Shown here: positions 6,354-12,562 of the stretch, piece by piece
Position numbering within the stretch: position 1 is the stretch's first letter
Layout: every line of letters begins with the position of its first letter
DNA from: an uncultured Saprospiraceae bacterium
GTDB lineage: Bacteria; Bacteroidota; Bacteroidia; Chitinophagales; Saprospiraceae
Assembly (NCBI GenBank): GCA_937967535.1
Contig: CALCMV010000263.1
Coordinates: 1-12,562 of the forward strand
Direction: 5' to 3'
DNA length: 12,562 nucleotides
The notes under the pieces: model-generated
The model's database searches: none
The model's input: only the letters and a program-made list of their open reading frames with translations
Told to the model about the DNA's origin: nothing
Program-made: the position numbers and the translations under genes

Positions 6354-6944
6354 ACTCTCTGAAAACCACCGCCTATCCATCGCGCAAAGTTCGGGATATT
6401 TCCCCTTGAAATCTTTATAAAACTCCATAATCTCGCGCATATCCGCATCCATATCGTCTGATGGATAAATGATTTTTCCTGCACCACCTTTGCGAGTTGT
6501 ATAATCCAAATAACCAAGCACAATCGGTACGCCTGCCCCTTTTGCGGCATAATAAAATCCTGTTTTCCATTCCTCGACGCGATTGCGCGTACCTTCGGGG
6601 GTTACGATGACGCAGATTTGTCCTTTGTATTCGCGGAGAATGTCGGACATGGCTTCGGTGTAGCTGATTTTGCGTCCGGTATTATCTTTTGGGCGGCGGT
6701 CAATGCCGATTGCGCCCATTGGTCTGAAAATCAAACCCCAGAAGCCTTTGGTGTATTTATCTTTGATGGTAAATTTCAGTGGAACCCCCATCTCATAAAA
6801 TACCGCCCGTGCATAAGGATAATCCCAATTGGAGGTATGTGGCACGGCAATCATGACACATTTTTCGGGCATCATCTCCTTCAATTTATCGTCAATATCC
6901 CAACGTCCGAACCAGAGGAGGAGTTTGGCAATTAATTTCATCAT
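6330..6944 (-). CDS. PlsC-type lysophospholipid acyltransferase
   Basis: 204 residues. A member of the 1-acyl-sn-glycerol-3-phosphate acyltransferase superfamily, which moves an acyl chain onto a lysophospholipid or similar acceptor at the inner membrane. The catalytic HX4D motif is HTSNWD (36-41). Block II is GAIGIDRR (77-84), block III is PEGTR (116-120) and block IV is GVPIVLG (138-144). A short hydrophobic N-terminus (LIAKLLLWF) fits membrane association. Length is typical for short Bacteroidota members. The true acceptor is unknown; PlsC itself, ornithine-lipid or lipid A acylation are all possible, so no gene symbol is given. The last residues after WFSESE (RVASSE) are translated from a CTCGCTA repeat. 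Its leader is entirely a tandem repeat reaching the start codon. Confidence 0.88.
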   Translation of the reverse strand: MMKLIAKLLLWFGRWDIDDKLKEMMPEKCVMIAVPHTSNWDYPYARAVFYEMGVPLKFTIKDKYTKGFWGLIFRPMGAIGIDRRPKDNTGRKISYTEAMSDILREYKGQICVIVTPEGTRNRVEEWKTGFYYAAKGAGVPIVLGYLDYTTRKGGAGKIIYPSDDMDADMREIMEFYKDFKGKYPELCAMDRRWFSESERVASSE

Positions 6945-7180
6945 AGTGTTGTGGTGTTGTGGTGTCGTGGTGGTGTAGTGTCGTTGTGTCGTTGTGTTGT
7001 GGTGTCGTTGTGTTGTGGTGTCGTTGTGTTGTGGTGTCGTTGTGTTGTGGTGGTGGTGTAGTGTCGTTGTGTCGTGGTGGTGGTGTAGTGTCGTTGTGTC
7101 GTTGTGTTGTGGTGTCGTGCTTGACTGTGATACTCAACAACTACGACACTACAACACTACGACACTACAACACTACAACA
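6945..7180. repeat. Inverted octanucleotide minisatellite filling a gap
   Basis: The left arm (6945-7118) is about 21 units of an 8-mer, mostly [AGT]GTGT[CT]GT. Within it a 16-bp pair (GTGTCGTTGTGTTGTG) is repeated perfectly four times at 6986-7049 and once more at 7096-7111. The right arm (7141-7180) is five perfect units of CTACGACA/CTACAACA, the reverse complement of the same motif type (TGTYGTAG). A unique spacer at 7119-7140 separates the arms. The array runs exactly from the rhomboid stop codon to the acyltransferase start codon, leaving no other intergenic DNA. Open frames through it are artefacts of repeat composition. Confidence 0.9.
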
Positions 7181-8107
7181 CTAACTCTTAGAAGCACGAG
7201 CGAGTATCTCAAGTTCTTCTTTGGTAAGGCTATCGTAGCCGTTGCGTTTGATTTTGTCGAGTATAGCATCAATTTCAGATTGGTCGGGTACGATGTGGAG
7301 GTCGCTTTTGGCATTGCCTTTGGCGCGTTTGCCTGTGGTGTTTTTGTATACTACGCGGGGTTTCTTTTTTCGGGAAAAAATATCTTTTCTGCGCTCCCAC
7401 AAACCTGTGATTTTATCTATAATATTGTTGAAGGGAATAGAGAGGTCATTGCCTTTTTCGCGCAATTGATAGACAAAAAACCAACCCATAAAGGCACCGC
7501 CCAAGTGAGCGAGATGTCCGCCGGTATTGCTATTTGGCATCAAAATCAAATCCAATAAAACGAGTACGAGTGCAATGTATTTTAATTTGACAGGACCAAT
7601 AAATAATAAGTGCATCGAATAGTTGGGAGCTAAAGCTGCTGCTGCCAAAGCTACCGCCGTAACACCTGCCGATGCACCCAAAGCATATTGTCCGATACCG
7701 GGTAAAAATTGACCGGAAATGATATACACCAACCAACCTGCCAATCCACCAAGTACATAAATTGCAAAAATGCGGTCATTACCTGCAAACTCCCTCAAAA
7801 TTCGCCCAAACCAATACAAAAATAACATGTTCCACACGATATGCCACAAATCAAAGTGCAAGAACATATAGCTGAACATCGTCCAGGGCTTCAACAGAAT
7901 GTGCTGCCATTCATAAGAAGCACAAAACCAAGGATGTAATACGCTTTCAATGAATCTACCGACACCGCCCTCACCAATTAGCAGCCAAAATACTAATGCC
8001 GCGATTCTGACCGCAACAAATACAGCGAGATTGACAATAATCAGTCGCGTCACGACATTGCCTTGTCGAAATTCCCGTTTAATATCTTCCCATACAGAAT
8101 CAAACAT
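7181..8107 (-). CDS. Rhomboid-family intramembrane serine protease with DUF6576-type tail
   Basis: 308 residues. A polytopic membrane protease that cleaves transmembrane segments of other proteins. The catalytic pair is Ser146 in GASAG (144-148) and His201 in AHLGGAFMG. The oxyanion/structural HxxxN motif is WHIVWN (His89, Asn93). About six membrane helices span 20-215. A cytoplasmic tail follows: a basic linker (RKKKPRVVYKNTTGKRAKG, about 246-264) and a small helical end (IDAILDKIKRNGYDSLTKEELEILARAS split at 279-307), as in DUF6576-bearing Bacteroidota rhomboids. It lies 147 bp after a second rhomboid gene in the same direction. The stop codon's CTA continues the octamer array phase at 7141-7180. 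Substrates unknown. Confidence 0.93.
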   Translation of the reverse strand: MFDSVWEDIKREFRQGNVVTRLIIVNLAVFVAVRIAALVFWLLIGEGGVGRFIESVLHPWFCASYEWQHILLKPWTMFSYMFLHFDLWHIVWNMLFLYWFGRILREFAGNDRIFAIYVLGGLAGWLVYIISGQFLPGIGQYALGASAGVTAVALAAAALAPNYSMHLLFIGPVKLKYIALVLVLLDLILMPNSNTGGHLAHLGGAFMGWFFVYQLREKGNDLSIPFNNIIDKITGLWERRKDIFSRKKKPRVVYKNTTGKRAKGNAKSDLHIVPDQSEIDAILDKIKRNGYDSLTKEELEILARASKS

Positions 8108-8254
8108 GATTTATTTGTTTAGTCGATAGTTGATAGTCTCTAGTCCATTTTGAACGCGAGACTGTTGTTTTATAATTTGTTTCACTAAAATAAAAAAGTT
8201 CAAGTGCAAGTTCAAGTATCAAGCGTAAATTCTCTCGTTACTCGTTACTCGCTA
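8108..8254. other. Gap between the two rhomboid genes
   Basis: Contains short imperfect repeats (CAAGTGCAAG/TTCAAGTATCAAG at about 8200-8224, and GATAGTTGATAG at about 8123-8134), then the heptamer array that reaches the stop codon of the upstream rhomboid gene. No gene and no clear terminator, so read-through transcription across both rhomboid genes is plausible. Confidence 0.5.
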
Positions 8255-8257
8255 CTA
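8234..8257. repeat. Heptanucleotide tandem repeat at rhomboid stop
   Basis: CTCGTTA (8234-8240), CTCGTTA (8241-8247), CTCGCTA (8248-8254), then CTA at 8255-8257, which is the TAG stop codon of the rhomboid gene. It is the same repeat family as at 6326-6353. Read on the - strand the array places stop codons in all three frames within 24 nt. Confidence 0.75.
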
Positions 8258-8875
8258 CATATACCCTTTTCCTCTGCTTTTCCAATACCAAACCAGCAAT
8301 GCCCCCGTCAAAGCACCACCCAAATGTGCAAAGTGACCGATTCCTGTTTCTACCGGACCAAATCCACCGAACAAATCAGCGATAACATAACCGATAGCCA
8401 GATAGCGCATTTTTATTTCGATAGGGATGAATAATAGTCCTCCTTTTTCATCGGGAAATAAGACGGCAAAGGCTACTACGACTCCGACAACTGCTCCCGA
8501 AGCTCCCAAACTTACGGTAAGAGTACCTTGCTGAAACTCGAAGTAACCGCTAATAAGACTTATCAAAGTTGCACCAAATCCACAAATCAAATATAACAAC
8601 AAGAAACGCTTGGGTCCCCACAAGTATTCGAGTCGCGGACCAAAAAAGAACAACCCAAGCATATTGAAAATCAGGTGTGCCGGACCGGCATGCATGAACA
8701 TATGTGTTACCAACTGATAAGGCTCAAACATTTCCGAAAGTGGAAAAAACAGCCATAATATGTGTTTCTCATAAGGTATCAAACACCCCGGACACATGAG
8801 TAATTCAGTTCCCAAAAAAAATACGACATTAATGAGAATCAAATTCTTCACCACGTCGGTCAACATATATCCCAT
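8255..8875 (-). CDS. Rhomboid-family intramembrane serine protease, short form
   Basis: 206 residues, no extra tail. Catalytic Ser126 is in LGASGA (123-128) and His184 in AHLGGALTG; HxxxN is His67-Asn71 in AHLIFN. About six membrane helices, with a 25-residue periplasmic-type insertion after helix 1 (residues 22-48, containing CPGC). The LFIPIEIKMRY segment is typical of Bacteroidota rhomboids. Start at 8875; an ATG three codons later is also possible. It lies only 12 nt after the DUF58 stop, so these two are very likely one transcript. Both catalytic residues are present, so it should be an active protease. Together with the next gene it forms a tandem rhomboid pair, common in this phylum. 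Confidence 0.93.
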   Translation of the reverse strand: MGYMLTDVVKNLILINVVFFLGTELLMCPGCLIPYEKHILWLFFPLSEMFEPYQLVTHMFMHAGPAHLIFNMLGLFFFGPRLEYLWGPKRFLLLYLICGFGATLISLISGYFEFQQGTLTVSLGASGAVVGVVVAFAVLFPDEKGGLLFIPIEIKMRYLAIGYVIADLFGGFGPVETGIGHFAHLGGALTGALLVWYWKSRGKGYM

Positions 8876-8887
8876 TTTTAAACTTAA

Positions 8888-9754
8888 TTATTTTCTTTTT
8901 TTGAAATATTTCAATAGTGCATTAACGTATGATTCATCAGTTTTGATGCTCACGATGCCCGAATTGGATTTCAAAAACGTTTCTCTAAAGTAACTATAAT
9001 TTTGTTTAAATTGTTCCTCATAACGCTCGCGGGTACGTTTGTCACTTGTATCAATCCATAATTGTTCGCCGGTTTCGGGGTCGAGGGTGTGGATGAGTCC
9101 TACGGGTGGCAATTCCTGTTCGGCGGGGTCGTAGAGGTGGATGCCTGTGATGTCATGCCTACGTGCGGCTACACGCAAAGCATCCTCATATCCGGCGGTC
9201 ATAAAATCCGACAATACGAAAGCAATACTGCGTTTTTTGAGAAAATTATTGAGGTATTGCAAGGCAATAGACAAATCCGTGCCTTGCCCTTCGGGTTCGA
9301 TATTCAGCAATTCGCGGATGATACGCAGGACGTGTTTTTTTCCTTTTTTTGGCGGAATAAATTTTTCAATTCTATCCGAAAAAAATATCACGCCTACTTT
9401 GTCATTATTTGTCATGGCAGAAAACGCCAATACCGCACAAATCTCCGTAATCGTTTCATTTTTCATCTGATTGACCGTCCCAAACAGCGACGAAGGGCTG
9501 ACATCTACCAATGCCATGACGGTGAGTTCGCGTTCTTCCTCAAATATCTTGACATAAGGCTCATTGTATCGCGCCGTCACATTCCAATCAATATTTCGCA
9601 CATCATCGCCGTATTGGTAGTCGCGCACTTCGCTGAACGACATACCCCGCCCCTTAAAAGCACTGTGATACTCTCCCGAAAAGATGTGTTTCGACAGTCC
9701 TTTTACCTTGATTTCTATTTTGCGTACTTTTTTTAATAATTCACTTGCTTCCAT
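8888..9754 (-). CDS. DUF58 family protein
   Basis: 288 residues from the ATG at 9754. A longer frame to 9856 only adds residues translated from simple repeats. The DUF58 signature is clear: FKGRGMSFSEVRDYQYGDD and NIDWNVTAR at about 34-62. A vWA-like fold follows, with a MIDAS-type DxSxS motif (DVSPS, 84-88), GTD (158-160) and SDF (182-184). No transmembrane helix, so it is cytoplasmic. DUF58 proteins usually sit beside a MoxR AAA+ ATPase and vWA membrane proteins and are thought to act with them as chaperone-like complexes; no moxR gene is in this window. The neighbours are a secreted DUF3298-type gene upstream and rhomboids downstream. Confidence 0.92.
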   Translation of the reverse strand: MEASELLKKVRKIEIKVKGLSKHIFSGEYHSAFKGRGMSFSEVRDYQYGDDVRNIDWNVTARYNEPYVKIFEEERELTVMALVDVSPSSLFGTVNQMKNETITEICAVLAFSAMTNNDKVGVIFFSDRIEKFIPPKKGKKHVLRIIRELLNIEPEGQGTDLSIALQYLNNFLKKRSIAFVLSDFMTAGYEDALRVAARRHDITGIHLYDPAEQELPPVGLIHTLDPETGEQLWIDTSDKRTRERYEEQFKQNYSYFRETFLKSNSGIVSIKTDESYVNALLKYFKKRK

Positions 9755-9788
9755 GTGGCAATGCTTAAATGATGTAATGCTACAATAT

Positions 9789-9823
9789 GAATGAGTGAAT
9801 GAGTGAATTTTGAATGAGTGAAT
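9789..9823. repeat. Octanucleotide GAATGAGT repeat
   Basis: About four copies or part-copies of GAATGAGT, with one interruption by TTTT, between the start of the DUF58 gene and the stop of the secreted protein gene. It lies in the probable leader of the DUF58 gene, where a change in copy number would alter leader length. Confidence 0.7.
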
Positions 9824-9832
9824 CATTTTTTT

Positions 9833-9863
9833 CGTCCACCATCTACCGTCCACCATCCACCGT
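9833..9863. repeat. 14-bp tandem repeat at the DUF3298-type stop codon
   Basis: CGTCCACCATCTAC (9833-9846), CGTCCACCATCCAC (9847-9860) and a partial third unit CGT (9861-9863). The last base of that partial unit is the last base of the TAA stop codon of the secreted protein gene (9863-9865). Its unit differs in sequence from the other arrays in this block. Confidence 0.7.
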
Positions 9864-11173
9864 TAATAAATCATTTTTTTCAAATAGGGTCTCAATTTAT
9901 AATAAGGTACGGTAACATTTCGCGTACCGTAAATGGGGTTGTATTTTGTACTGAAATTAATGCCTTCATGTCGTAGAGAAAAGAACTCAAAATTTTCTTT
10001 TTCGACCCATTTTGAATAATCTTCATCCTTATAATCGGGTTGTTTTTTGAGGGCATCGCTGATGTAATTACGCACAAATTCGGCATAGCCGGAATCCGGT
10101 AAAAAGAGTTCTTCCGGTTGTACGGTTTTTTGATTTTCGAGGTCGTAGGTCCATACAATTTCTTCGTAATCCGACCAATTATCAACATAATTGAGCCGCA
10201 AACTTACGTATTTAGACGATAAATATTCAATATCGTACCAACCATAAGTACGTATAGTGATGCGATTGTCAGGATTTTCTTTGATTTTGCGTTTGGCTTT
10301 GGCGGTTTGGACGCGATTTTTTTTGAGCCATTTATCGTATTGTTGATACACGATGGCATTAAAACTATCTTGCCCTTTGATATTCGGATAGGTGACATCC
10401 ATCACAATCGTGTAATCCATCAGTTCGACCCCTTGTGTATTAACGGTTTGTTGCTTAGTTAGTTGGCTTGAAAAGACACCTTCATCATTTCTTAACGTAC
10501 AATCTACCCGACTCGCCCCCATATCCCGACATTCCAAACGTGCCTTTTTTTCATTTTTTGCATTCATTAGATGCAAATAAACCCTATCCTCGCCCGATTG
10601 CTGTGTACCTTCTACATGATAGGTTTTATTTTCGTGGGCAATGTAAAAATACCCTTTGTACTCGCCTTCGGCATGGTGTTGAAGCAAGAGGCGGGTGGTT
10701 TTTCCCATATAATTGCCTTCATAATTTTTCGTCCATTTATTATGCCCGGATTTGGTGAGTTCGCTATCGTCGGGAGTGGCTTTGACCAAGTGCATACTGA
10801 CACCTACGGTATTTTGATAATTGTGCCAATTGGCTTGGAGCGACTGCGGCGAAAGACTGCCCCTAAGAATGCCCGATACCTTGCCCGATTTGTCAATTTC
10901 GTAGAGTTTGAAGGGTGCGCCTGCTTTGCCATAGAGTTGAAAACGGGCTTGGCTACGGAGATAAGTGATGTAGCCATGATACACCTCTCCGTTGAAGCCG
11001 AGTACTAGCTTGACATCGTGCATATCATTGACCAAGCCTTTATAATGCCTGACCCACCATACTTTATTCGGATTTTCAAAAAGTAATTTGAGTCTATCCG
11101 TGCTGACTTCTTGCGCGTAGCTTGTTTGAAGTGAGATTAATACGAGTGTTATGACGACTATGATTCTTCTCAT
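9863..11173 (-). CDS. Secreted protein with C-terminal DUF3298-type domain
   Basis: 436 residues with a clear Sec signal (MRRIIVVITLVLISLQTSYA, cleavage before QEV). Residues about 39-132 and 145-241 look like two divergent copies of one beta-rich domain: each has W-x3-Y-x-G, then a YxGY strand pair. Residues 251-290 (MDYTIVMDVTYPNIKG, FNAIVYQQYDKWLKK) resemble a DUF4163/PdaC-type segment. The end (about 310-436: WTYDLENQKTVQPEELF, then VTVPYYKLRPYLK) fits DUF3298, as in RsiV-type proteins, but there is no transmembrane anchor or anti-sigma region. It would act in the periplasm or outside the cell. No enzyme motif is evident, so function is unknown. First gene of the - strand block; 108 bp of repeats separate it from the DUF58 gene. 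Confidence 0.82.
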   Translation of the reverse strand: MRRIIVVITLVLISLQTSYAQEVSTDRLKLLFENPNKVWWVRHYKGLVNDMHDVKLVLGFNGEVYHGYITYLRSQARFQLYGKAGAPFKLYEIDKSGKVSGILRGSLSPQSLQANWHNYQNTVGVSMHLVKATPDDSELTKSGHNKWTKNYEGNYMGKTTRLLLQHHAEGEYKGYFYIAHENKTYHVEGTQQSGEDRVYLHLMNAKNEKKARLECRDMGASRVDCTLRNDEGVFSSQLTKQQTVNTQGVELMDYTIVMDVTYPNIKGQDSFNAIVYQQYDKWLKKNRVQTAKAKRKIKENPDNRITIRTYGWYDIEYLSSKYVSLRLNYVDNWSDYEEIVWTYDLENQKTVQPEELFLPDSGYAEFVRNYISDALKKQPDYKDEDYSKWVEKENFEFFSLRHEGINFSTKYNPIYGTRNVTVPYYKLRPYLKKMIY

Positions 11174-11246
11174 TATTATGGTAAATGGTAATTTGAACTA
11201 TGAATTTACGATTATTTACCATTTAATGTGATTAGACTGTCTTATA

Positions 11247-11748
11247 TTATTTCAAAATATCTAATAAAAATGCTCGCGTAGAAGGGTTTTTCTCCCCTTC
11301 AATTTCCTTTCTCAAAGCTGCTTTTGCAGCCTTATCATGCGGATTCAATTGTATTATTTTTCGAGATAATTTTATGATATTCAAATAATTAGTACGGTGT
11401 GGATTAGGTGTTTTTTTTCGACGAATAAAAACTTCAAAACTATTCAGATGCGCTTTGAGGGCTTCGTATTCTTCGAGTTCGAGGTAAATTTTGAGTAGGA
11501 GATTTCTTGCATTTAAATTGAGAAAAACATCATCGGATTTTACTTGCTGCAATTGCTAAATAGCTTTATCGTATTGTTTTTCCCATAAAATAAACACGCT
11601 AAATTATAGGCAAAACTATCTTTACGATACTTCTTTTCGATGCCGATATTATTATTTAAACGGTACTTACCGAACATATTAAATATGTTTTCGACAAGTA
11701 CAAGCAGGAAGTCATAGCTTTCTATTTCTGTAAACTATCCGACAATTC
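11247..11748 (-). pseudogene. Decayed TPR-like helical repeat protein gene
   Basis: The best preserved part (11247-11555) encodes about 102 residues: FLNLNARNLLLKIYLELEEYEAL and a basic helical tail ending FLLDILK, typical of C-terminal TPR-like proteins in Saprospira-type genomes. Directly upstream in frame is TAG (11558-11556) inside YDKAI-stop-QLQQV, as if CAG had become TAG. Further upstream coherent protein continues in a different frame (YRKDSFAYNLACLFYG), with the frame broken near 11584 as though one T were lost. A third frame (ELSDSLQK) is needed beyond about 11725. Two frameshifts plus one nonsense codon make an intact product very unlikely. A TTG at 11552 could start a 101-residue fragment. 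The family call rests on motif memory. Confidence 0.7.
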
Positions 11749-12088
11749 ATATAGACAATAAAAAAGAAATAATCATGTATTAGAGTTAAAAAATATAGTT
11801 TTATATGAAGTTAGTTTAATTATAAAACACTGTTTAGTAGTGATATACAAAATATTTTAAAAAAATGTATATATTAATTTAAAGCAAAAAAAACACTATA
11901 TCCCCCAAATTTTATTTTTTTTTCATTTGAACTTTATTACTAATTTCTTACTTTCACAAGTACTTCTATTAGAAGTTTCTCATCCAGACTCAACTTTTTT
12001 CCAATAAAAGAATGTATATGTTTCCATTTCTTAGAGCATATGCGAAGATTCCAAATATTACATTTTCCTAATTTTAAATCGTTATTTT
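11749..12088. other. AT-rich gap upstream of the beta-propeller gene
   Basis: About 340 bp, very AT-rich, with no credible reading frame. It must hold the promoter of the gene at 12089, which diverges from the pseudogene. TTTG at about 11936-11939 followed 19 nt later by TACTTTC is a weak match to the Bacteroidota TTTG/TAnnTTTG promoter pattern. The dyad at 11962-11976 lies just downstream of it. Confidence 0.5.
11962..11976. promoter_or_regulatory. Perfect 15-bp dyad, possible operator
   Basis: ACTTCTATTAGAAGT is a perfect palindrome about a central T, about 112 bp before the start codon at 12089. Size and position parallel the dyad before cassette 2 (2595-2609), although the sequence differs. 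A repressor site just after a possible promoter is an inference. Confidence 0.3.
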
Positions 12089-12562
12089 ATGAGTAATCAA
12101 AATTGTGTACAAAAAGTACAGAAAATGCTATGCGTTCTGATAACTTGTACAAGAAAAACAAATCACAGATGGTTGTTGCTATTTGCGATTTGTTTCTTTG
12201 TGTTTAGCAATATTCCCAATCAGTTAAAAGCACAAGCTGTAGGTGCGGTCTATGCCATGACTAATGGTGAAGGACAAATATCCGGCAATGTACAAGGACC
12301 CAACTCCGTAGTTGCTTATGCACAAGCTGCTGATGGTACTTTGACCGAAATCGGTAGCTTCCCTACAGGTGGTTTAGGTGGTGATTTTGACGGCGGCGAA
12401 GGTCTTGACCCGCTTATCTCAGCTTATGCCATTACCAAAACTAACGACAATCGCTTTGTATTAGCCGTTAACGCAGGTAGCAATACTGTTACTTCTATGC
12501 GCGTAAACGAGGATTACAGCCTCACTGTCGTAGATACAGAAAGTACAGAAGACATCGGACCA
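12089..12562 (+). CDS. Secreted lactonase-like beta-propeller protein, 5' part
   Basis: 158 codons are present with no stop; the gene runs off the window. The N-terminus has an unusually long polar n-region (residues 1-27) before a hydrophobic core (WLLLFAICFFVFS) and a cleavage site near LKAQA (46-50). ATG codon 13 is an alternative start giving a shorter n-region. The mature start, GAVYAMTN, then VVAYAQAADGTLTEIGSFPTGG, and later RFVLAVNAGSNTVTSMRV, is the recognisable first blade pattern of secreted lactonase-family (6-phosphogluconolactonase-like) beta-propellers of about 350-400 residues. These fold as seven-bladed propellers; most have no proven enzyme activity. Whether the missing C-terminus has a sorting tail like the two cassette proteins cannot be seen. 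Confidence 0.8.
   Translation, partial: MSNQNCVQKVQKMLCVLITCTRKTNHRWLLLFAICFFVFSNIPNQLKAQAVGAVYAMTNGEGQISGNVQGPNSVVAYAQAADGTLTEIGSFPTGGLGGDFDGGEGLDPLISAYAITKTNDNRFVLAVNAGSNTVTSMRVNEDYSLTVVDTESTEDIGP

Noticed and set aside
6951..7119. G-quadruplex potential on the + strand
   Set aside because: Runs are only GG, with few GGG tracts, so this would be at best a weak two-tetrad structure; hairpin pairing with the opposite arm is more likely.
6945..7180. Possible CRISPR array
   Set aside because: Units are contiguous 8- and 16-mers with no unique spacers, and no cas gene is present.
6892..7558. Several overlapping open frames on both strands through the GT/AC-rich array (His-Asp-Thr-Thr or Cys-Val-Val repeat peptides)
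   Set aside because: They are translations of the octamer satellite, overlap true genes on the other strand and have no domain logic.
9062..9736. Long open frame on the + strand opposite the DUF58 gene
   Set aside because: It is antisense to a clearly recognised protein, with no recognisable domain or signal.
9755..9856. N-terminal extension of the DUF58 protein to 9856
   Set aside because: The extra residues come from the GAATGAGT and CGTCCACC repeats; DUF58 proteins start close to the ATG at 9754.

Overview
The window looks like a piece of a Bacteroidota chromosome, probably Saprospiria- or Chitinophagia-like. The basis is protein content: two proteins ending in an IPTL-CTERM-type sorting tail, a DUF6702 protein, a rhomboid with a DUF6576-type tail, a DUF58 protein and a DUF3298-type secreted protein. 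Noncoding DNA is very AT-rich and there are no obvious Shine-Dalgarno sequences, which fits. The lineage is inferred from families I recognise; I ran no search.

Region 1 (1-4510, + strand) holds a tandemly duplicated two-gene cassette. Each copy encodes a small, secreted, strongly basic Lys/Arg-rich protein (451-822; 2710-3171), followed after 30 or 11 nt by a secreted Cys-containing protein of over 400 residues with a C-terminal IPTTGEWG sorting/anchor segment (853-2172; 3184-4422). Each copy ends in a nearly identical intrinsic terminator. This is the best candidate for an undescribed system: a polycationic exported protein made together with a surface-anchored partner.

Region 2 (4510-6320) has a small two-helix membrane protein (4650-4883), two abutting palindromic MITE-like elements (4893-5235), an AT-rich gap, a DUF6702 gene (5593-6108), a perfect 38-bp palindrome and a 146-bp inverted-repeat element. 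That 146-bp element is about 95% identical to one at 19-164 in the opposite orientation, so inverted copies bracket the whole 6-kb segment.

Region 3 (6330-11173, - strand) is a co-directional block, in transcription order: DUF3298-type secreted protein, DUF58 protein, two rhomboid-family intramembrane proteases and a PlsC-type acyltransferase. Short tandem repeats (7-, 8- and 14-bp units) fill or abut most of its intergenic gaps. Three of the stop codons are CTA trinucleotides (TAG on the coding strand) belonging to repeat units.

Region 4 (11247-12562) has a decayed TPR-like gene with two frameshifts and a nonsense codon, then an AT-rich gap, then the 5' part of a secreted beta-propeller (lactonase-like) gene running off the window. 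No tRNA, rRNA, CRISPR array, transposase or integrase was seen.
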